Assembly: GCA_910579595.1 (NCBI GenBank)
Contig: CAJTVM010000032.1
Span: 1 to 28,457 of the forward strand
From: an uncultured Oscillospiraceae bacterium
GTDB lineage: Bacteria; Bacillota; Clostridia; Oscillospirales; Oscillospiraceae
Direction: 5' to 3'
Length of the DNA: 28,457 nt
Position numbers and translations under genes: made by a program
Part shown: positions 7,559 through 15,987 of the stretch, in pieces
Layout of the letters: each line of letters opens with the position of its first letter
Position numbering within the stretch: position 1 is the stretch's first letter
The notes under the pieces: model-generated
What the model saw: the letters and a program-made list of their open reading frames with translations, nothing else
Told to the model about the DNA's origin: nothing
Database searches by the model: none

Positions 7559-10500
7559 ATGCCAACCTTTCAACAGACCTTTGCCAACTGCCCCTTCCCG
7601 GAAGGGGTTTTAGCCGCTCTTGGCAGTTATCCGGTCCAGGTGCGGGTACACAAGGCCCAGCGGGCCATGGAGGCGACGGTCAGCGGAGCCGCCGTTCCCC
7701 AGGAAATCCTGTCCCAGGCGGCGGAGGTGCTGAAGCGGGCGCTGGGGTTGAGTGCGGCCACGGTGTCGGTGGATGAACCGCGGCCCGTCCCAGCGGAACC
7801 GCCCGCCGATCCCCCCAAGGCCCCTGCCCCCAAAAAGGAGCCGCCGAAAACCCTGGAAGATCAGATGGAGGCCATGCGCCGCAAGGTGATGCGAAAGGCG
7901 GACACGCCCGCCTCCGGCGGCGGGAGAAAGCGGGTGAAGCAGATCTACGGCAAGATCAGCGGTAAGAAAGCGCCTATTCCCATGGCGGATCTGACGCTGG
8001 ACATGGGCAGCGTGCTGGTGGAGGGCGAGGTGTTTAACATCGAGCACCGGGAGCTGCCCCGCCGCAAGGCCTGGGTGGTGTGTTTTGACATCACGGATCT
8101 GACCAGTTCCATCCGGGTGACCCGGTTTATGGAGGGGGAGGAGGCCAAGCCCATCATTGACCAGCTCAAAAAGGGCCAGCGGCTCCAGGTGCAGGGGCGG
8201 CTGAACCTGGGGCGATTCGACAACAACGATATGGTGCTGGAGCCCTATGGCATCAACGAGGTGCCAAAACCCGAAGGGCGGAAGGACACCGCCCCGGACA
8301 AACGGGTGGAGCTGCATTTACATACCAAAATGTCCATGATGGACGCTCTTTGCGACACAAAAGCGGTGGTGAAGCAGGCCATTGAGTGGGGGCATCCCGC
8401 CATTGCCATCACCGACCACGGGGTGGTGCAGTCCTTCCCAGATGCCTACAGTGCCTCCGGCCGCGGAGAAAAGATCAAAATCCTCTACGGCGTGGAGGCG
8501 TACTACCAGAACGATGTGGACGAGCAGGCGGCGGTCCACGGCCCCGGCGATATGCCCCTGGACGGGGAGTTTGTGGCTTTCGATTTGGAGACTACTGGCT
8601 TGGATGCCCGCACCGACGCTATCATTGAGATCGGCGCGGTGCGCATCCGGGACGGGCAGATAGTGGACAAATTCGCTTCCTTTGCCCAGCCGGGCCACCC
8701 TCTTAGTGCGAAAACCGTGTCCCTCACCGGGATCACCGATGAACTGCTCAAGGGCGCGCCCACCCCGGAGGACGCGGTGGACGCGTTCCTGGACTGGACG
8801 GGAGATACGCCGCTGTGCGCCCATAACGCGGCTTTTGACACCGGATTCATCCGGGAGTACTGCGCCCGCTCAGGGCGGCGGTTTGACCCGCTGTATTTCG
8901 ATACCCTGATTCTGGCCCAGTACCTGTGCCCCAAGCTGCCCAATCACAAGCTGGACACGGTGGCCAACGCCCTAAAGCTGCCGCCCTTCCAGCACCACCG
9001 GGCCTATGATGACGCGGAAACCTGCGGATTGATTCTGGTGGCGATGATCCCGATGCTGAAAGAGCGGGGGATTGAGCGATCCGCTTCCGTCAATGCGGCG
9101 TTCGCGGGACAGAAACGTGGGGGGCGGGGCCGCCGTTCCGCCTACCACCTGATTATCCTGGCGAAAAACCAGATTGGCCTGCGCAACCTTTATAAATTGG
9201 TGTCAAAGGCCCATCTGGATCACTTCAACCGTTTCCCCATCACCCCCAAGTCCCTCATCGACGAAAACCGGGAGGGACTGATCATCGGCTCCGCCTGCGA
9301 GGCGGGGGAGCTGTTCCGGGCGGTGGCGGCGGGGAAGGAGGATCGGGAGCTGGAGCGCATTGCGTCCTGGTACGACTACCTGGAAATCCAGCCCCTGTCC
9401 AACAACGCCTATATGCTCCGCCCCGATAAGGAGGGTAAGCGCATTGCCCGGGACATGGAGGATTTGCGGGCCTTCAACCGGCGGGTGGTTGCCCTGGGGG
9501 AACGGCTGGGCAAGCCGGTGTGCGCCACCGGGGACGTCCACTTCATGGAGCCGGAGGATGAGGTGTACCGCCATGTCCTGCTGGCGGCCAAGGAATTTGA
9601 GGACGCGGACGAACCCAACCCGCTGTACTTCCGCACCACCGACGAGATGCTGGAGGAATTCTCCTATCTGGGCAGGGAAAAAGCCCAGGAGGTGGTGGTG
9701 GACAACCCCAAGCTGATTGCGGATTGGTGTGAAAACGTGCGGCCCCTGCCCGATGGGCTGTTTGCCCCTAAGCTGGAAAACTCCGACGGGGAGCTGAAAG
9801 ACCTGGTGTGGGGGAAGGCCCACCGCCTTTACGGTGACAATCCGCCGCAGATTGTCTGCGACCGGATCAACGCGGAGCTGAAGGACATCATCGGCTGCCA
9901 GTACGACGTGATCTATATGTCCGCCCAGAAGCTGGTGCAGAATTCCCTGGATCACGGCTATCTGGTGGGTTCCCGTGGATCGGTGGGATCGTCGCTGGTG
10001 GCGTTCATGTCGGGTATCACCGAGGTGAACTCCCTGCCCGCCCACTACCGCTGCCCCAACTGCAAGCACTCCGACTTTGACTACGCACAGGATCCGGCCC
10101 ACCCCTTTGGCTGCGGGGCGGATATGCCGGATATGAAGTGCCCGGTGTGCGGCGCGGATTACGAGAAGGACGGCTTCAACATCCCCTTTGAGACGTTCTT
10201 GGGATTCGGCGGCGACAAGGTACCCGACATCGATCTGAATTTCTCCGGCGAGTACCAGGCCAACGCCCACAGATACACCTTTGAGCTGTTTGGGCAGGAG
10301 CACGTTTTCCGGGCGGGCACCATCGGCACCGTGGCGGAAAAGACCGCCATTGGCTACGCCAAGAAGTACCTGGAGCTGGCGGGCCGGCCAGACGTGCCCT
10401 TTGCCGAGGTGCTCCGGCTGGCCAAAGGCTGCGACGGGGTCAAGCGCACCACCGGTCAGCACCCCGGCGGCATGGTGGTCATCCCCCAGGACAAGGAGAT

Positions 10501-11686
10501 TTACGACTTCTGCCCGGTGCAGCACCCGGCGGATGACAAGGACTCGGACATCATCACCACCCATTTTGACTACCACAAAATGGAATCCAACCTTCTGAAG
10601 CTGGATATGCTGGGCCACGATGATCCGTCTATGATCCGGATGCTGGAGGATCTCACCGGGGAGGATGCCAAGAAGATTCCCCTGGACGATCCCAAGACTA
10701 TGAGCCTGTTTACCACCTCGGAGCATTTGGGGTTTACGGACGATCCCGTCCTGGGCCCCACCGGGGCGGTGGCGGTGCCGGAGTTCAACACCAGTTTTAC
10801 CCGTGGGGTGCTGGAAGAAACCCAGCCCGTCCAGTTTGACACTCTGCTTCGGATTTCCGGCTTCACCCACGGCACAGACGTGTGGCTGGGCAACGCCCGC
10901 GACCTGATCCTCAGCGGGACGGCCAGCGCCCAGGAGTGCGTGGGGTGCCGTGACGACATCATGATCTACCTGATCTCCAAGGGAATCGACGCCAGGGTGG
11001 CCTTTAAAATCATGGAGGCGGTGCGGAAGGGGAAGGTGAAGAAGGGCGGCTTCCAGGACGGCTGGGAGGAAACCTTGAAAGAACACAATGTGCCGGAGTG
11101 GTACATCGAATCCCTGGCCAAGATCGCCTACCTGTTCCCCAAGGCCCATGCGGTGGCTTATGTGATGATGGCCTTCCGTATTGCCTGGTTTAAGGTTCAC
11201 CGGCCGCTGGCGTTTTACGCCGCCTATTTTTCCATCCGGGCCAAGGCATTTGACGAGAAGTATATGTGCCGGGGGATGGATGTGGTCAAGCACAAGATGG
11301 CGGAGATCAACGCCAAAAAGAACGCCAAGGAGAAGAAGGACAGGCCGTCGGCGGTGGAGGAGGATATGCTCACCACGCTGGAGGTGTGCTATGAGTTCTA
11401 CCTGCGGGGGTTCAGCTTCGCCCGGATGGATATCTGCCGCTCCCACGCCATCAACTTTTTGGTGGACGAGGAGAAGGGGGCGCTGATCCCGCCCTTCACG
11501 TCGGTGGCGGGGCTGGGCGAGACGGTGGGCTGGGATATCATGGACAAGCGGCAGGGGAAGGACTTTTTGTCCATTGAGGAGTTCTCACTGGCGTGTACCA
11601 AGGTGTCGACCACCCATCTGGCGCAGCTCAAGGACGCGGGGGCGTTTGGGGATCTGCCGGACAGCAGTCAGTTTTCGTTGTTTTGA
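7559..11686 (+). CDS. polC: DNA polymerase III PolC-type alpha subunit
   Basis: Main replicative polymerase of low-GC Gram-positives, with built-in 3'-5' proofreading. The 1375 residues show: an OB-fold (about 140-235, LVEGEVFNIEHREL); a PHP domain starting VELHLHTKMSMMDAL near residue 249; a DnaQ-type exonuclease inserted in it (FVAFDLETTGLDARTDAII near 338, HNAAFDTGFI, HHRAYDDAETC near 480); palm motif GSRGSVGSSLVAFM near 803; a zinc finger (CPNC near 831, CPVCG near 860); and catalytic VPDIDLNFSGEY near 889. It ends in a short SQFSLF tail, which looks like the beta-clamp binding peptide. ATG 7559 is chosen over the in-frame upstream ATG at 6992 because MPTFQQTFANC follows AAGGAG (7541-7546) and the upstream part is a broken GNAT gene. 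B. subtilis PolC is 1437 residues, so the length is normal. Confidence 0.96.
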   Translation: MPTFQQTFANCPFPEGVLAALGSYPVQVRVHKAQRAMEATVSGAAVPQEILSQAAEVLKRALGLSAATVSVDEPRPVPAEPPADPPKAPAPKKEPPKTLEDQMEAMRRKVMRKADTPASGGGRKRVKQIYGKISGKKAPIPMADLTLDMGSVLVEGEVFNIEHRELPRRKAWVVCFDITDLTSSIRVTRFMEGEEAKPIIDQLKKGQRLQVQGRLNLGRFDNNDMVLEPYGINEVPKPEGRKDTAPDKRVELHLHTKMSMMDALCDTKAVVKQAIEWGHPAIAITDHGVVQSFPDAYSASGRGEKIKILYGVEAYYQNDVDEQAAVHGPGDMPLDGEFVAFDLETTGLDARTDAIIEIGAVRIRDGQIVDKFASFAQPGHPLSAKTVSLTGITDELLKGAPTPEDAVDAFLDWTGDTPLCAHNAAFDTGFIREYCARSGRRFDPLYFDTLILAQYLCPKLPNHKLDTVANALKLPPFQHHRAYDDAETCGLILVAMIPMLKERGIERSASVNAAFAGQKRGGRGRRSAYHLIILAKNQIGLRNLYKLVSKAHLDHFNRFPITPKSLIDENREGLIIGSACEAGELFRAVAAGKEDRELERIASWYDYLEIQPLSNNAYMLRPDKEGKRIARDMEDLRAFNRRVVALGERLGKPVCATGDVHFMEPEDEVYRHVLLAAKEFEDADEPNPLYFRTTDEMLEEFSYLGREKAQEVVVDNPKLIADWCENVRPLPDGLFAPKLENSDGELKDLVWGKAHRLYGDNPPQIVCDRINAELKDIIGCQYDVIYMSAQKLVQNSLDHGYLVGSRGSVGSSLVAFMSGITEVNSLPAHYRCPNCKHSDFDYAQDPAHPFGCGADMPDMKCPVCGADYEKDGFNIPFETFLGFGGDKVPDIDLNFSGEYQANAHRYTFELFGQEHVFRAGTIGTVAEKTAIGYAKKYLELAGRPDVPFAEVLRLAKGCDGVKRTTGQHPGGMVVIPQDKEIYDFCPVQHPADDKDSDIITTHFDYHKMESNLLKLDMLGHDDPSMIRMLEDLTGEDAKKIPLDDPKTMSLFTTSEHLGFTDDPVLGPTGAVAVPEFNTSFTRGVLEETQPVQFDTLLRISGFTHGTDVWLGNARDLILSGTASAQECVGCRDDIMIYLISKGIDARVAFKIMEAVRKGKVKKGGFQDGWEETLKEHNVPEWYIESLAKIAYLFPKAHAVAYVMMAFRIAWFKVHRPLAFYAAYFSIRAKAFDEKYMCRGMDVVKHKMAEINAKKNAKEKKDRPSAVEEDMLTTLEVCYEFYLRGFSFARMDICRSHAINFLVDEEKGALIPPFTSVAGLGETVGWDIMDKRQGKDFLSIEEFSLACTKVSTTHLAQLKDAGAFGDLPDSSQFSLF

Positions 11687-11705
11687 AGAAATTTGAAGAA
11701 AGAAG

Positions 11706-12230
11706 ATGAGCACAGTGGATCTTGAGACAGCGCGGTTGATTTTAAGACCTCACACTGTCGAGGACTTTGAGGATTATTTTGCATACATCATGGACCCGGA
11801 GCTTAAGCGGATGCTGGGTTTGAACGGTGTAGTGGACCGGGGATCCGCGCAGGAGACCTTTCAATGGCTTTTGGATAACGTGGAATTTATTGCTGTAGTA
11901 AGCAAAGACAGTGGGAAGGTGATCGGTCACGTCTGCATCCATCCGCCCATTGACAAGGTGGTGGACGATGGAACGTTTGCGGGGAAAAGAGGCGCTTCGA
12001 TCACCTTTGCCATCGCAAAACAGGAGCAGAGGAAGGGACTGATGCTGGAAGCGTTGCAATGCTTGATAGTACAGATGTTCCAGGAAGGTGTGGATTACAT
12101 CGACTGCGAATATACGCCAGATAACGCGGCCTCCCGCGGGCTTCAGGAGAAGCTGGGGTTTCAGTATTGGGGAGTAGAGCAGTTTGGAGATGAGGAGATT
12201 ATCATCAATATCCTGCAAGATCCCAACTAA
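11706..12230 (+). CDS. GNAT-family N-acetyltransferase
   Basis: A 174-residue RimJ/RimL-like acetyltransferase that should transfer an acetyl group from acetyl-CoA to an unknown amine. The opening ETARLILRPHTVEDFEDYF is typical. ASITFAIAKQEQRKGLMLEAL holds the acetyl-CoA loop (QEQRKGLMLEA), and DNAASRGLQEKLGFQYWG is the usual C-terminal element. The start at 11706 follows an A/G-rich AAGAAAGAAG sequence. It sits 19 nt after polC and is probably co-transcribed. It is unrelated in close sequence to the broken GNAT gene before polC. The first 85 codons are more AT-rich than neighbouring genes, which may hint at acquisition. Confidence 0.85.
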   Translation: MSTVDLETARLILRPHTVEDFEDYFAYIMDPELKRMLGLNGVVDRGSAQETFQWLLDNVEFIAVVSKDSGKVIGHVCIHPPIDKVVDDGTFAGKRGASITFAIAKQEQRKGLMLEALQCLIVQMFQEGVDYIDCEYTPDNAASRGLQEKLGFQYWGVEQFGDEEIIINILQDPN

Positions 12231-12254
12231 ACTTCTCGAAAGAGAAAGAACGTG

Positions 12255-12315
12255 TTGACAGGCTGGATGAGATGTGGTGCGATTCATCGCATTAGCGAGT
12301 TAAAGAGTTTGGGGG
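12255..12315 (+). promoter_or_regulatory. Promoter-like and leader copy upstream of the Nudix gene
   Basis: TTGACA at 12255-12260 is followed after 17 nt by TGCGAT, a poor -10, then by a leader containing the inverted repeat TCGC-ATTA-GCGA (12287-12298). It is a diverged copy of the hisZ control region: 29 of the 34 bases 12282-12315 match 12857-12890. The degraded -10 suggests weak activity. Confidence 0.45.
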
Positions 12316-12324
12316 ATCCACGGT

Positions 12325-12810
12325 ATGATTCTAAAAGATGACAGGGGCAATGAGCTTCTTGATGTAATCGTATGTGAGGAAGCTGGTGCGGATTCAGGCT
12401 ATGCCCCCATAACCCATTGCCTTTTGGTTGTGAGGATTGGGACTGACTATTTGATGGGGTGGAATAACTGGCGGCAGGACTGGGAGATTTTCGGAGGCTG
12501 CCGGGAGGAAGGAGAGACGCTCCGCGACTGCATTCTGCGGGAGTGCCGGGAGGAATTGGGGCTTGACGGCATTGAGTTTCATTTTCTTGGGCTGGCGCAT
12601 TACCGTCTGGCCCCTGGGTATTTTAATCCGGAATGGCACGAGGAATATGGCGGCCTGTATGGGGTGACGCTGCCCGAGGAATATTTGCAGACGGTCGAGC
12701 GGCAGCGGACAGACCGGGAGGAAATCAAAAAAGTGGCGCTGCTCAGTACGATTGCCGGGAGCGAACCGGTTTCTCCCATTGATAAACGGCTGCTGGACTG
12801 CTGGAAATAG
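12325..12810 (+). CDS. Nudix hydrolase
   Basis: A 161-residue protein with a perfect Nudix box (Gx5Ex7REUxEExGU) from G58 to L80: GCREEGETLRDC, then ILRECREELGL. Nudix enzymes hydrolyse nucleoside diphosphates linked to another group, using the Glu residues of this box to bind magnesium. The substrate (oxidised nucleotides, sugar nucleotides or others) cannot be deduced. Hydrophobic strands such as HCLLVVRIGTDYLMGW precede the box. ATG 12325 follows GGGGGA (12310-12315). It lies between the GNAT gene and hisZ, with its own promoter-like sequence shared in structure with the his promoter. Confidence 0.9.
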   Translation: MILKDDRGNELLDVIVCEEAGADSGYAPITHCLLVVRIGTDYLMGWNNWRQDWEIFGGCREEGETLRDCILRECREELGLDGIEFHFLGLAHYRLAPGYFNPEWHEEYGGLYGVTLPEEYLQTVERQRTDREEIKKVALLSTIAGSEPVSPIDKRLLDCWK

Positions 12811-12829
12811 CAAGTTCAATGGTTCGGGG

Positions 12830-12858
12830 TTGACACAGCGGCGGGGATGTGATATCAT
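12830..12858 (+). promoter_or_regulatory. Histidine operon promoter
   Basis: TTGACA (12830-12835), a 17-nt spacer, then TATCAT (12853-12858) with TGA immediately before it form a near-ideal sigma-A promoter with extended -10. Transcription should start around 12865, about 34 nt before the hisZ ATG. The promoter begins 21 nt after the Nudix stop codon. Confidence 0.85.
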
Positions 12859-12861
12859 TCA

Positions 12862-12878
12862 TCGCGTTAGCGAGCTAA
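12862..12878 (+). promoter_or_regulatory. Operator-like palindrome at the his transcription start
   Basis: Two nested inverted repeats lie over the predicted start: TCGC-GTTA-GCGA (12862-12873) and TTAGC-GA-GCTAA (12867-12878). Such symmetry at +1 suits a repressor site. A TrpR-family regulator of his genes has been proposed in Firmicutes; whether this is its site is inference. Confidence 0.45.
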
Positions 12879-12898
12879 AGAATCTGGAGGAAAACCCA

Positions 12899-14065
12899 AT
12901 GAACATCCATATCAACACCCCCGAGGGCACACGGGACCGCCTGTTCTCCGAGTGCCTGGAACGCCGCCAAGTGCAGAGTGCGCTGGTGGAGCTGTTCCGC
13001 CGCCGGGGCTATACCGAGGTCATCACCCCGGAAGTCGAATTTTACGACCTGTTCATCCAGTCCGGCAACCCCATCCCCCAGGAGTCCATGCTGAAAATCG
13101 TTGACCGCTCGGGGAAAATCATGGTCATGCGGCCCGACTGCACCGCCCCCATCGCACGGGTGGCGGCCACAAGGCTGAAAACTTTGGCCCTGCCCCAACG
13201 GCTGTATTACGACCAGACCGTGTTCCGCGACCGCCTGGCCCATGAGGGCGGAAGCCGGGAGATTGCCCAGTGCGGCGTGGAGATGATCGGCGCGGTGGGG
13301 GACAAGGCAGACCTGGAAATGGTGGCCATGGCGGTGGACGCCCTGCGCGCCTGTGGGCTGACCCAATTCCACATTGAGCTGGGTCACGCCGGGTTCTACC
13401 GGGCGTTGGCGGGGCGGATGAAGATGGGGCCGGAGGAGCTGGAGCGGCTGCGCCTTGCCATTGAGGGCAAGAACTTCGCCCTGCTCAACGATTTGCTGGA
13501 GCCGTACCGGGACGAGGACGCCTGCGCCGCCCTGCGCCGCCTGCCCTACCTGTTCGGCGGGGTGGAGGTGCTGGACGAGGCGGAGGCGCTGGCGGGACTC
13601 TGCGACAGCCTGGACCACCTGCGGCGGTTGTATGGGGAGCTGTCCGCCGCCGGATACGGGGACTGTGTACGCTTTGATTTGGGGCTGGTACATCAGCTGG
13701 ACTACTACACCGGACTGGTGTTCCAGGGCTATGCCGAGGGCGCGGGTGGGCCGGTGCTGTCCGGGGGCCGGTACGATGGCCTGATGGAGCAGTTTGGCCG
13801 GAAGGCGGAGGCCACCGGCTTTGCGGTGGATGTGGACGCGGTGGGGGCCTGCCTGACGGTGGAGACGCCAAAGCTGGAAACGGTGATCCACTACGGACCC
13901 GGCCTGCTTGCCCAGGCGCTGGCGGTGGTGGACAGCCGTCCCGCCGGGAGCTGTGAGCTGTCTCCCTGCCGCACGCTGGACAGCACCATGAACCTGGCCC
14001 GGGAAAAGGATGCGGCCCGTGTGCTGGTGATGGACAACGGGGGAGAGAGGTGGCTGACGGTATGA
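12899..14065 (+). CDS. hisZ: ATP phosphoribosyltransferase regulatory subunit
   Basis: Histidyl-tRNA synthetase paralogue that associates with short-form HisG, is needed for its activity, and conveys feedback inhibition by histidine. Class II synthetase-like motifs are visible: TPEGTRDRLFSE at the N-terminus, RRGYTEVITPEVEFYD, KIMVMRPDCTAPIARVAA and YYDQTVFRDRLAHEGGSREI, then VLSGGRYDGLMEQFG. The protein (388 residues) ends without the anticodon-binding domain of true HisRS, and it stands directly before hisG, which favours HisZ. ATG 12899 follows TGGAGG (12885-12890); it is the first gene of the his operon and overlaps hisG by 4 nt. Confidence 0.93.
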   Translation: MNIHINTPEGTRDRLFSECLERRQVQSALVELFRRRGYTEVITPEVEFYDLFIQSGNPIPQESMLKIVDRSGKIMVMRPDCTAPIARVAATRLKTLALPQRLYYDQTVFRDRLAHEGGSREIAQCGVEMIGAVGDKADLEMVAMAVDALRACGLTQFHIELGHAGFYRALAGRMKMGPEELERLRLAIEGKNFALLNDLLEPYRDEDACAALRRLPYLFGGVEVLDEAEALAGLCDSLDHLRRLYGELSAAGYGDCVRFDLGLVHQLDYYTGLVFQGYAEGAGGPVLSGGRYDGLMEQFGRKAEATGFAVDVDAVGACLTVETPKLETVIHYGPGLLAQALAVVDSRPAGSCELSPCRTLDSTMNLAREKDAARVLVMDNGGERWLTV

Positions 14066-14703
14066 GCGAACGGCTGAGAATTGCCCTGACCAAGGGGCGA
14101 TTGCAGGACAAGTCGGTGGAGCTGTTTGAGGCCATGGGGCTGGACTGCTCCCCGGTGCGCAATCCGGGGCGGCGGCTGATCCACGCCCTGCCGAATTACC
14201 CTCTGGATGTGGTACTGGCCAAGGCCCCCGACGTCATCACCTATGTGGAGCACGGCGTGTGTGACCTGGGCGTGGTGGGCAAGGACACCATTCTGGAGAA
14301 GGGTGGGGCCTTTTATGAGGTCTTGGATCTTGGCTTTGGCCGCTGCCGGTTTGCCTTGGCGGTAAAAAAAGGCAGTGACTTTTACGGTACCTACAAGACC
14401 CGGCGCATCGCGTCCAAATATCCCAATGTCACCCGAACCTTTTTCGAAGGCAAGGGGATGGATGTAGACATCATCAAGATCGAGGGCAGTGTGGAGCTTG
14501 CCCCGATCCTGGATTTGTCCGACGGTATCGTGGACATTGTGGAGACGGGGGCTACTTTAAAGGAGAATGGCCTGGAGCCCATTGAGGACGTGGCCCAGGT
14601 CTCGGCGCGGCTGATCGTGAACACCGCGTCCATGAAGCTGTACAAAAACGAGATTACGGACTTTTTGTCCCGTGTGGAGCGGGAATTGGGGGGAAGGGCA
14701 TGA
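14062..14703 (+). CDS. hisG: ATP phosphoribosyltransferase, short form
   Basis: Catalyses the first, committed step of histidine synthesis: ATP plus PRPP to phosphoribosyl-ATP. At 213 residues it is the short form that lacks the C-terminal regulatory domain and so depends on HisZ. Visible features are RIALTKGRLQDKSVELFEAM, GVCDLGVVGKDTILE and the PRPP-loop signature IVDIVETGATLKENGLEPI. An in-frame GTG lies at 14050, but ATG 14062 overlaps the hisZ stop (ATGA) and gives the normal N-terminus (MSERLRIALTKG). GAGAGG at 14045-14050 is the likely ribosome site. Confidence 0.96.
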   Translation: MSERLRIALTKGRLQDKSVELFEAMGLDCSPVRNPGRRLIHALPNYPLDVVLAKAPDVITYVEHGVCDLGVVGKDTILEKGGAFYEVLDLGFGRCRFALAVKKGSDFYGTYKTRRIASKYPNVTRTFFEGKGMDVDIIKIEGSVELAPILDLSDGIVDIVETGATLKENGLEPIEDVAQVSARLIVNTASMKLYKNEITDFLSRVERELGGRA

Positions 14704-15974
14704 TTACCATCATTCAAGCGGACGGTTCCGCCGAACGCCGGCAGTTGGACGCCATGCGGGCCCGCGCGGCGGAGAAAAACGCGGATATTGAGCTGGCTGT
14801 CAAGGCCATCATGGAAACTGTGCGGCAGGAGGGCCTGACCGCGGTGGAGCGCTATTCCCTCCAGTTTGACCGCAAGGCGCCCTATGAGCTGTCCCGGGAG
14901 CGGCTGGACGAGGCGTACGCCGCATGTCCCAGCGAACTCATTGCCGCGCTGGAGCATGCCGCCCGGAACATCCGGGACTACAACGAAAAGCTGCTGTACC
15001 GGAGCAAGGAGTGGGTTTCTCCTGATGGGGGCCTGGTGGGCCGTATCGTCCGGGGGCTGGGCCGGGTGGGCATCTATGTCCCCGGCGGCACCGCTGCCTA
15101 TCCCAGCTCGGTGCTGATGAACGCCGTTCCCGCCAAGGTGGCCGGGGTGGAGGAGATCGTCATGATCACGCCGCCCACCGAGAACCTCAGCGACGCGGTG
15201 CTGGCGGCGGCGAAAATCGCCGGGGTGAATCGGGTGATTGCCGTGGGCGGGGCCCAGGCGGTGGCGGCGGTCACCTACGGGGCGGGTTTTATTCCCCGGG
15301 TAGACAAGCTGGTAGGGCCAGGGAACGCCTATGTGGCGGCGGCCAAGCGGCTGGCCTATGGGCAATTGGACATCGACATGGTGGCCGGGCCGTCGGAAGT
15401 GCTGGTGATTGCGGACGAGAGTGCCAACCCCCAATACGTGGCCGCCGACCTGCTCAGCCAGGCGGAGCACGACAAGCTGGCCTCCGCCGTCCTGCTCACC
15501 GATTCTGCGGATCTGGCCCAGAGGGTGGACGGGGAAATTGTCCGGCAGACCGAATATCTCAGCCGGAGCGAGATCATGGAAACGTCCCTGCGTGATTTCG
15601 GCTGTGCCATCGTGTGTGGTGATTTGGGCAAATGTGTAGAGATTGCCAACGAAATCGCGCCGGAACACCTGGAAATCGTCACAAGAAATCCCAGGGAACT
15701 GTTGCCGCAGATAAAGAACGCGGGGGCGGTGTTCCTTGGCGAGTATACGCCGGAGCCGCTGGGGGACTATCTGGCGGGACCGGATCATGTGCTGCCCACC
15801 AGCGGCACCGCCCGCTTCTTCTCGCCCCTCAGCGTAGACAGCTTCTTAAAGACTATGAGTGTGCTGGAGTATGACCGGGCGTCCCTGGAGACAATTTCCG
15901 GGGAAATCATTGCCCTGGCCCAGGCGGAGAAGCTCACCGCCCACGCCAATTCCATCCAGGTTCGTTTTGAGTAA
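14700..15974 (+). CDS. hisD: Histidinol dehydrogenase
   Basis: Zinc enzyme that oxidises L-histidinol to L-histidine in two NAD-dependent steps, the last reaction of the pathway. The 424-residue product contains VGIYVPGGTAAYPSSVLMNA, VDKLVGPGNAYVAAAKRLAY, DIDMVAGPSEVLVIAD, QAEHDKLASAVLLT (H257) and APEHLEIVT (H323), the known catalytic and zinc-binding elements, then the C-terminal SGTARFFSPLSVDSFLK. ATG 14700 overlaps the hisG stop by 4 nt. Confidence 0.97.
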   Translation: MITIIQADGSAERRQLDAMRARAAEKNADIELAVKAIMETVRQEGLTAVERYSLQFDRKAPYELSRERLDEAYAACPSELIAALEHAARNIRDYNEKLLYRSKEWVSPDGGLVGRIVRGLGRVGIYVPGGTAAYPSSVLMNAVPAKVAGVEEIVMITPPTENLSDAVLAAAKIAGVNRVIAVGGAQAVAAVTYGAGFIPRVDKLVGPGNAYVAAAKRLAYGQLDIDMVAGPSEVLVIADESANPQYVAADLLSQAEHDKLASAVLLTDSADLAQRVDGEIVRQTEYLSRSEIMETSLRDFGCAIVCGDLGKCVEIANEIAPEHLEIVTRNPRELLPQIKNAGAVFLGEYTPEPLGDYLAGPDHVLPTSGTARFFSPLSVDSFLKTMSVLEYDRASLETISGEIIALAQAEKLTAHANSIQVRFE

Positions 15975-15987
15975 AGGAGGCCGGTTT

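Noticed and set aside
9203..11446. A 747-codon open frame on the minus strand inside polC, and similar long antisense frames (for example 4537-6042)
   Set aside because: They mirror the codon structure of GC-rich genes, have low-complexity His/Gly/Gln-rich translations and no ribosome sites.
6992..11686. A true acetyltransferase-PolC fusion protein
   Set aside because: A single added A restores two ordinary gene ends, and polC has its own ribosome site and normal N-terminus at 7559.
12240..12324. T-box or his riboswitch before the Nudix gene or hisZ
   Set aside because: Leaders are only about 34-45 nt, too short for a T-box, and no T-box consensus sequence is visible.
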